64,000 nt of DNA from Streptomyces sp. NBC_00249 (lineage in GTDB: Bacteria; Actinomycetota; Actinomycetes; Streptomycetales; Streptomycetaceae): positions 1,054,001 through 1,118,000 of the forward strand of contig NZ_JAPEMV010000001.1 in the NCBI RefSeq assembly GCF_026342355.1. Reading direction: 5' to 3'. Made by a program: the position numbers and the translations under genes. Below the pieces are notes generated by a model. It was not told the DNA's origin and made no database searches. It saw only the letters and a program-made list of their open reading frames with translations. Of this stretch, positions 59,564 to 64,000 are shown in pieces (positions within the stretch are counted from its first letter, which is position 1; each line of letters opens with the position of its first letter).

Positions 59564-60724
59564 TCAGCCCGTTCGTCCCAGGAGGGCGGGCAGGGCGGCG
59601 GCGAGGCGCTCGTACTCCTCGGCCCGGTTGTAGATCTGGCCGCAGACGCGGATGCCGCCGCCGCCCGGCCGCGGCCAGATCAGGACGCGGGTGCGCAGGG
59701 TGGCGGCGATCTCCTCGCGCAGCACCCGGGCCTCCTCCTGGGTCCGGGCGACGCCCGGCGGCAGCAGCAGGGAGCGCAGGGGCAGGCCGGGGGTGTGCGG
59801 GAGGGCCGTCAGGCCGGGCAGCGCGGCGAGCAGTCCGGCCCCGTAGGCGGCGAGGTCGCTGTTGTGGGCCCGTACCTTGGCCGCGTCGAGGCGCTCCAGC
59901 AGGTCGAGGCCCTCGGGGGCGGCCAGCCAGCCGGTGTAGTCGGTGGTCGCCCGGTACTCGACGGCGCGGGGGAAGCCGTGGTGGTCCTCCCAGGACGGGG
60001 CGAGCGCCCGCACCCGGGCCCGGTGGGCGGGGGCGACGGCGAGCAGGGCGCTGCCGGAGGGGGCGTACCCCCACTTGTGGAGATTGCCGAACCAGAAGTC
60101 GGCGCCGGCCGGCACCGGGTCGGCGAGCATGCCGGGGGTGTGGGCGCCGTCGACGACGGTGGTGACCCCGCGGGCGGCGAGGTCGGCGAGCAGCCGGGGT
60201 CCGGCGACGATCCGGGCGGTGGGTGAGCTGACCTGGTCGAGGAGGGCCACCTTGGTCCGGGGGGTGAGGGCGGCGAGGACGGTCTCGCGGACGGCGTCCT
60301 CGTCGGGCAGGAACGGGTCCAGGGCGACGGTGGTGACCCGGGCGCGGCGGGCGGCGGCCGCGGTGACGGTGCCGTAGCCGTGGTCGGTGACGAGGATCTC
60401 GTCGCCGTCGGCGAGGGGGATCGCGTCGAGCGCGAGGTTGGCTCCCTCGGTGGCGTTGGAGATGAAGCCGATGCCGTCGGGGTCCGCGCCGAGGTGGGCG
60501 GCGATCCGGGCGCGGGCGGCGGTGAGCCGCTCGGCGACGCCGTTGAAGTAGGCGTCCGGATCGGCGTGCGCCTCGGCGCGCAGCACCTCCTGGACCTGCT
60601 GGACGGGGATCGGGACCGCCCCGTAGGAGCCGTTGTTGAGGTGGGCGACGGCGGGGTCCAGCCCGAAGAGGCCGGCTCCGCCGGGGAACACGGACGGGGC
60701 GGACGGGACGGGCGGCTGGGTCAC
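59564..60724 (-). CDS. Class V aminotransferase (isopenicillin-N epimerase-like)
   Basis: A 386-residue PLP enzyme. FGLDPAVAHLNNGSYGAVP is the usual N-terminal block. IGFISNATEGANLAL binds phosphate, EILVTDHGYGTV follows, TTVVDGAHTPGML contains the PLP-binding Asp, and FWFGNLHKWGYAPSGSALL has the Schiff-base Lys near 219. The C-terminal domain has FPRAVEYRATTDYTGWLA. This order matches CefD-like epimerases and cysteine-desulfurase relatives. It is probably a catabolic or tailoring enzyme; no antibiotic genes surround it. Confidence 0.85.
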   Translation of the reverse strand: MTQPPVPSAPSVFPGGAGLFGLDPAVAHLNNGSYGAVPIPVQQVQEVLRAEAHADPDAYFNGVAERLTAARARIAAHLGADPDGIGFISNATEGANLALDAIPLADGDEILVTDHGYGTVTAAAARRARVTTVALDPFLPDEDAVRETVLAALTPRTKVALLDQVSSPTARIVAGPRLLADLAARGVTTVVDGAHTPGMLADPVPAGADFWFGNLHKWGYAPSGSALLAVAPAHRARVRALAPSWEDHHGFPRAVEYRATTDYTGWLAAPEGLDLLERLDAAKVRAHNSDLAAYGAGLLAALPGLTALPHTPGLPLRSLLLPPGVARTQEEARVLREEIAATLRTRVLIWPRPGGGGIRVCGQIYNRAEEYERLAAALPALLGRTG

Positions 60725-60918
60725 GGGGACCTCCGGGGTGGGCGGCGCGGTGCGGCGCGCGCGGACGGCTTCGCTTCCGGATGATGCAGGGGCCGCGGCC
60801 GCGCGGGAAGGACCACTCCGGCCGGATTGGCCTAGGGCCGTCTCTTTCGCATCTTGCCGGTCAGGCCCGGCGGCGCGGGTCAGGCAGGATGCGGCGGGGA
60901 CGGCCTAACTTGGCGTGC

Positions 60919-62253
60919 ATGGCGATGACCGTGGTGCGGCGCGACCGGGGGCTCTTCCCGAGACTGCGCAAACGCATGCGCAACTCCTTCCTCTTCGTAC
61001 CGCTGACCGGTCTGGTGGTGGGGTGGCTGCTGGCCACGGTCGTGGTCCAGGCGGACACCTTCATCCACGACCTCGACGCGCGCTGGGAGTCGGTGGAGCT
61101 CGCCGACCTGTGGTTCCTGCGCACCGCCAAGGACTTCGGGGCTTCGGCGAAGTCGGCGGTCGCGGCGATCAGCTCGGCGATGCTGACCTTCATCGGTGTG
61201 GTCTTCTCGATCACCCTGGTCGCACTCCAGATGGCGGCGGGCCAGTTCTCCCCGCGCGTCCTTCGCATCTACGTGGAGAGCCGGGTCACCAAGCTGACGC
61301 TGGCGGTGTTCCTGTGCACCTTCCTCTACACCCTGCGGGTGCAGAAGGAGTACACGGGAGCCGCCGACCAGCAGGACGCGGTGGTGCCCTACCTGGGTGC
61401 TTCGCTGGCCATGGGTTTCGTCGTGCTCAGCCTCGTCCTGTTCGTCGTCTACGTGCACTCGACCATCCGGCTGATGAGGGTCACGTACGTCATGGACCGG
61501 GTCGGGGAGGAGAGCCTGCAACTCATCCGCGACAGCGCCGCCCCCGAGGGCCTGCGCGGCCCCGATCCGGATCCGCAGCCGGACCCGGGCGGGACCCTCG
61601 TACCGCACACCTGGCGGCCGGGCGTCCTGCAGACGGTGGACGTACGGCGGCTGGTGGGGCTCGCCCGGCGGGAGGACCTCGTGCTGCACCTGATCCCCCG
61701 GATCGGGGACTACCTGGTCCCGTACACCCCCCTGTTCCGCGTCTCGGGCGCGCCCACCCCCTCGGACGCGGAACTCCAGGCGGCCCTGGACCTGGGGGTG
61801 GAGCGGACCACCGAACAGGACCTGGCCTTCGGGATCCGCCAGCTCGCCGACATCTCCTCGCGCGCCCTGTCCCCGGCGGTCAACGACCCGACCACGGCGG
61901 TGCAGGCCCTCGACCGGATCCAGGTGCTGCTGACCGCCTTCGCCGACCAGCCGCTGGGGCGGGCCCACCACCGGGACGCGGACGGCGTCGTACGGCTGGT
62001 GGAGACCCTGCCGAGCTGGCCGGAGCTGCTGGACCTCGGGCTGACCGAGATCCGGGACTACGGGATCGGTTCGGTGCAGGTCACCCGGCGCCTCGCGGCC
62101 TGCCTGGACGACCTGGAGCGGCTGGCCCCGGCGGACCGGCGCGAACCGGTCCGCCGCCACCGGGACCTGCTCGAAGAGGCCGTACGGGCCACCGCGCCGA
62201 CCCCGCAGCGCGCGGCCTTCGCCCTGCAGCCCGACCGGCAGGGCATCGGCTGA
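60919..62253 (+). CDS. DUF2254 membrane protein (444 aa)
   Basis: ATG at 60919 (another ATG 6 nt later). Hydrophobic segments: SFLFVPLTGLVVGWLLATVVVQ, then AISSAMLTFIGVVFSITLVALQMAAGQFSPRVLR, LTLAVFLCTFLYTLRV, and SLAMGFVVLSLVLFVVYVHSTIRL. The block MAAGQFSPRVLR is conserved in DUF2254. A long C-terminal cytoplasmic part contains LAFGIRQLADISSRALSPAVNDPTTAVQALDRI, also conserved in the family. Function is unknown; an ion-channel-like role is only a guess. Confidence 0.88.
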   Translation: MAMTVVRRDRGLFPRLRKRMRNSFLFVPLTGLVVGWLLATVVVQADTFIHDLDARWESVELADLWFLRTAKDFGASAKSAVAAISSAMLTFIGVVFSITLVALQMAAGQFSPRVLRIYVESRVTKLTLAVFLCTFLYTLRVQKEYTGAADQQDAVVPYLGASLAMGFVVLSLVLFVVYVHSTIRLMRVTYVMDRVGEESLQLIRDSAAPEGLRGPDPDPQPDPGGTLVPHTWRPGVLQTVDVRRLVGLARREDLVLHLIPRIGDYLVPYTPLFRVSGAPTPSDAELQAALDLGVERTTEQDLAFGIRQLADISSRALSPAVNDPTTAVQALDRIQVLLTAFADQPLGRAHHRDADGVVRLVETLPSWPELLDLGLTEIRDYGIGSVQVTRRLAACLDDLERLAPADRREPVRRHRDLLEEAVRATAPTPQRAAFALQPDRQGIG

Positions 62254-62418
62254 ACCGCAACGGCCGGCCTGACCTGGGGTGATCACCGGGCAGTACGGGC
62301 CTTTCGCCGGAATGCGACATTCCCCTGGTCATGCAGGGGAATTGGCGCATAATCGTCGTCATGCGGCCCGAAACAACCCTGGCGCCGCACTTGGTCACGC
62401 ATGCAGGGGGGCATCGTG

Positions 62419-62874
62419 ATGACGGGGGACTCCCGACCGACCCGAACACTGCCTGCCACGTCCACCGAACTGTCGACGCTGCTCACCGCCGTCCGCCGGG
62501 GCCGCGTCCTCACCGTCACCGGACGCTTCCGCGAGCCCCGGAGCCTGCTCGTACGGGACATCGCCCGGCGGCTCTCCTCCAACTTCTGCGACGGCACGGC
62601 GGTGGTCACCGTCGGTCCCGAGGGGAGCGTGCGCGAGCTGGTGTCCGCGCTGGGCGGCGTACCCGGCATGCCCTTCCTGCCCGCCGGCACCGCGAACGCC
62701 GCCTCCTGGCTCGCCGAACGGGACATGCTGCTCGTCCTCGACGACAGCGACCGGCTCGGCGCGGCCGCCCTGGAGTGGCTGTGCGGGCTGCTCCGCGCCG
62801 CTCCCGGACTGCGCATCCTGGCCGCCGGCCGGCACCCCCTGCCCGTGGGCCAGGGCCGGGTGCACCGGCTCTGA
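62419..62874 (+). CDS. Short LuxR/STAND-type ATPase-like fragment (151 aa)
   Basis: ATG at 62419 with AGGGGGG upstream; another ATG at 62401 is possible. Segments: LTAVRRGRVLTVTGRFREPRSLLVRDIARRLSS (Walker A position, but GKT is missing), VVTVGPEGSVRELVSALGGVPGM, and RDMLLVLDDSDRLGAAALEWLCGLLRAAPGLRILAAGRHPLPV (Walker B and sensor region). The layout is that of the ATPase N-terminus of LAL/AfsR-like regulators, but the protein stops there. It may be a non-hydrolysing regulator or a fragment. Confidence 0.6.
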   Translation: MTGDSRPTRTLPATSTELSTLLTAVRRGRVLTVTGRFREPRSLLVRDIARRLSSNFCDGTAVVTVGPEGSVRELVSALGGVPGMPFLPAGTANAASWLAERDMLLVLDDSDRLGAAALEWLCGLLRAAPGLRILAAGRHPLPVGQGRVHRL

Positions 62875-62882
62875 CACCGGCC

Positions 62883-62947
62883 ACGGGCCGCCGCCACGAT
62901 CCGCCGCCATGAGCCGCCGCCACGGGCCGCCGCCACGGGCCGCCGCC
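62883..62947. repeat. Five 13-bp tandem repeats
   Basis: Consensus ACGGGCCGCCGCC occurs five times without spacers (62883, 62896, 62909, 62922, 62935); copies 2 and 3 differ at 2-3 bases each. It lies just after the stop codon of the ATPase-like gene. Probably slippage-derived; no function is evident. Confidence 0.75.
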
Positions 62948-63148
62948 GAGCGGCCGCGGGCCGCTCCCGCGCCGTTCACAGACCCGGTACACGCGCGCCA
63001 CAGCACTGCCACGGCACTGCCATCCGCGGGTCATTGAGTGACGCGGTCCCGCCTCCTAGGGTCTGACCTGCGGGTTTCGACGGCCTCCTGAGCAGGCCCC
63101 GGGCCCCGGTACGTACGTCACCTTCCCCGCACGTACAGGAGACCTCTC

Positions 63149-64000
63149 GTGAGCGAGCACCCCAGCACGTCCCGCGCCGGCTCCGTCGGCAGACGCGGCT
63201 TCCTCACCGGCGCGGCGGCGGTGGCGGCCGCGGCCGCCACCCCGGCCCTCGCCCAGGCCGCCTCGGCGAGCACCTCCGCAGCCGCCTCCCGGCCCAACAT
63301 CCTGCTCATCGTCACCGACGACCAGCCCAAGCACACCGACTGGGCCCTCCCGCAGACCATCGACTGGCTCGGCGCCCACGGCGTCACCTTCACCCACGGG
63401 CACTCCGCGACCCCGCTGTGCGCGCCCTCGCGCTCCTCGGTCTTCTCCGGCCGGCACGCGCACCACCACGGCGTGCGCAACAACGCCGCCTCGCACAGCC
63501 TCGACCAGTCCACGACCGTGCAGCGCCACCTCAAGCAGGCCGGCTACCGCACCGGGCTCTTCGGCAAGTACCTCAACTCCTGGACGCTGGAGGACAATCC
63601 GCCGCACTTCGAGGAGTGGGCGCTGCTCCAGCCCGCCTTCAACGCGGCCCGCTGGAACATCGACGGCACGGTCCAGGAACTCCCCGGCTACACCACCAAC
63701 ATCATCAAGAACAAGACGCTGGCCTTCCTCGACAAGGCGGCCACCGACACCCGCCCGTGGTTCGCCTACGTCACCCCGTACGCCTCCCACGAGCCGAACA
63801 CACCGGCCCCCAAGTACGCGGAGACCCCCGTACCGCCCTGGAACGGCCGCCCCTCCGTCCCGGAGGCCGACCGCTCGGACAAGCCCGCCTACATCCGCAA
63901 CGGCACGGCCACCCTCGCCGACGCCCAGGAGCTGCGCACCCGCCAGCTGCGCAGCCTGCTGTCCGTGGACGACGCCGTCGCGGCCATCCGGGAGAAGCTC
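63149..64000 (+). CDS. Sulfatase with Tat signal, partial
   Basis: GTG at 63149 after ACAGGAGA; the frame runs off the window (284 codons seen). The twin-arginine signal GRRGFLTGAAAVAAAAA is followed by an arylsulfatase domain: RPNILLIVTDDQPKHTDW with metal-binding DD, and TPLCAPSRSSVFSGRHAHHHG, where Cys near 91 in C-x-P-S-R is converted to formylglycine. FGKYLNSW and PWFAYVTPYASHEP are also family motifs. It is likely a secreted or lipid-associated sulfatase folded before Tat export. Confidence 0.92.
   Translation, partial: MSEHPSTSRAGSVGRRGFLTGAAAVAAAAATPALAQAASASTSAAASRPNILLIVTDDQPKHTDWALPQTIDWLGAHGVTFTHGHSATPLCAPSRSSVFSGRHAHHHGVRNNAASHSLDQSTTVQRHLKQAGYRTGLFGKYLNSWTLEDNPPHFEEWALLQPAFNAARWNIDGTVQELPGYTTNIIKNKTLAFLDKAATDTRPWFAYVTPYASHEPNTPAPKYAETPVPPWNGRPSVPEADRSDKPAYIRNGTATLADAQELRTRQLRSLLSVDDAVAAIREKL

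Overview
The window is high-GC actinomycete DNA, most likely from Streptomyces or a close relative: GTG/TTG starts are common, protein families are Streptomyces-typical (DUF317, SCO6880, DUF6112, DUF6238, DUF4913), and a tRNA-Pro gene is the integration target. About 1-54.68 kb is the right part of a large integrative conjugative element (ICE). It ends in an excisionase-like gene, a tyrosine integrase, a terminator and the 3' end of tRNA-Pro(GGG) at 54685-54758. The left att copy was not found, so the element extends beyond position 1. From 54.76 kb onward the DNA looks like ordinary chromosome (DUF309, glyoxalase-like, lutABC, cobF, class V aminotransferase, DUF2254, sulfatase).

The ICE has a left arm on the minus strand (19.1 to 1 kb). 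It holds a solo beta-class DNA methyltransferase, a chain of overlapping small genes (DUF4913, RelE/ParE-like, DUF3631 C-terminal-like, winged-helix), an SH3-like protein, a tandem HxlR-type regulator, two MFS transporters, a DUF317 protein, two cell-wall-anchored SpaA-type adhesins (one with a thioester domain), and a large SF2 helicase with a C-terminal PD-(D/E)XK-like nuclease region that may be a defence gene.

The right arm (19.4 to 44.5 kb, plus strand) is the conjugation operon. It encodes an SLT+NlpC/P60 wall hydrolase, a DUF6112 VirB2-like membrane protein, a VirB8-like bitopic protein, a VirB6/TrbL-like protein, an SCO6880 protein, DUF6238, a VirB4-type ATPase and a VirD4 coupling protein. 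Between these lie many small paralogous proteins, a GT2 glycosyltransferase, an ATP-grasp ligase, three DUF317 proteins and a relaxase-like protein that lacks the HUH histidines. A broken integrase and an amino-acid permease follow, then a C5 methyltransferase, a DnaB-N-like protein, a DUF91/NucS-like nuclease, and the xis/int module.

Two features stand out. First, the divergent region before the conjugation operon carries an array of five tiny genes (M-F-R-P-stop or M-Y-R-P-C-stop). Each has a strong ribosome-binding site, and hairpins follow most of them. Synonymous codon differences suggest selection on the peptide. Second, four copies of one regulatory module sit before separate gene blocks, including xis/int. 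Each has AATATA exactly 25 bp before the centre of a 19-25 bp palindrome, which suggests one regulator governs the whole element. The ICE also uses TTG starts heavily, and several genes seem to begin at ATC, ACG or CTG.
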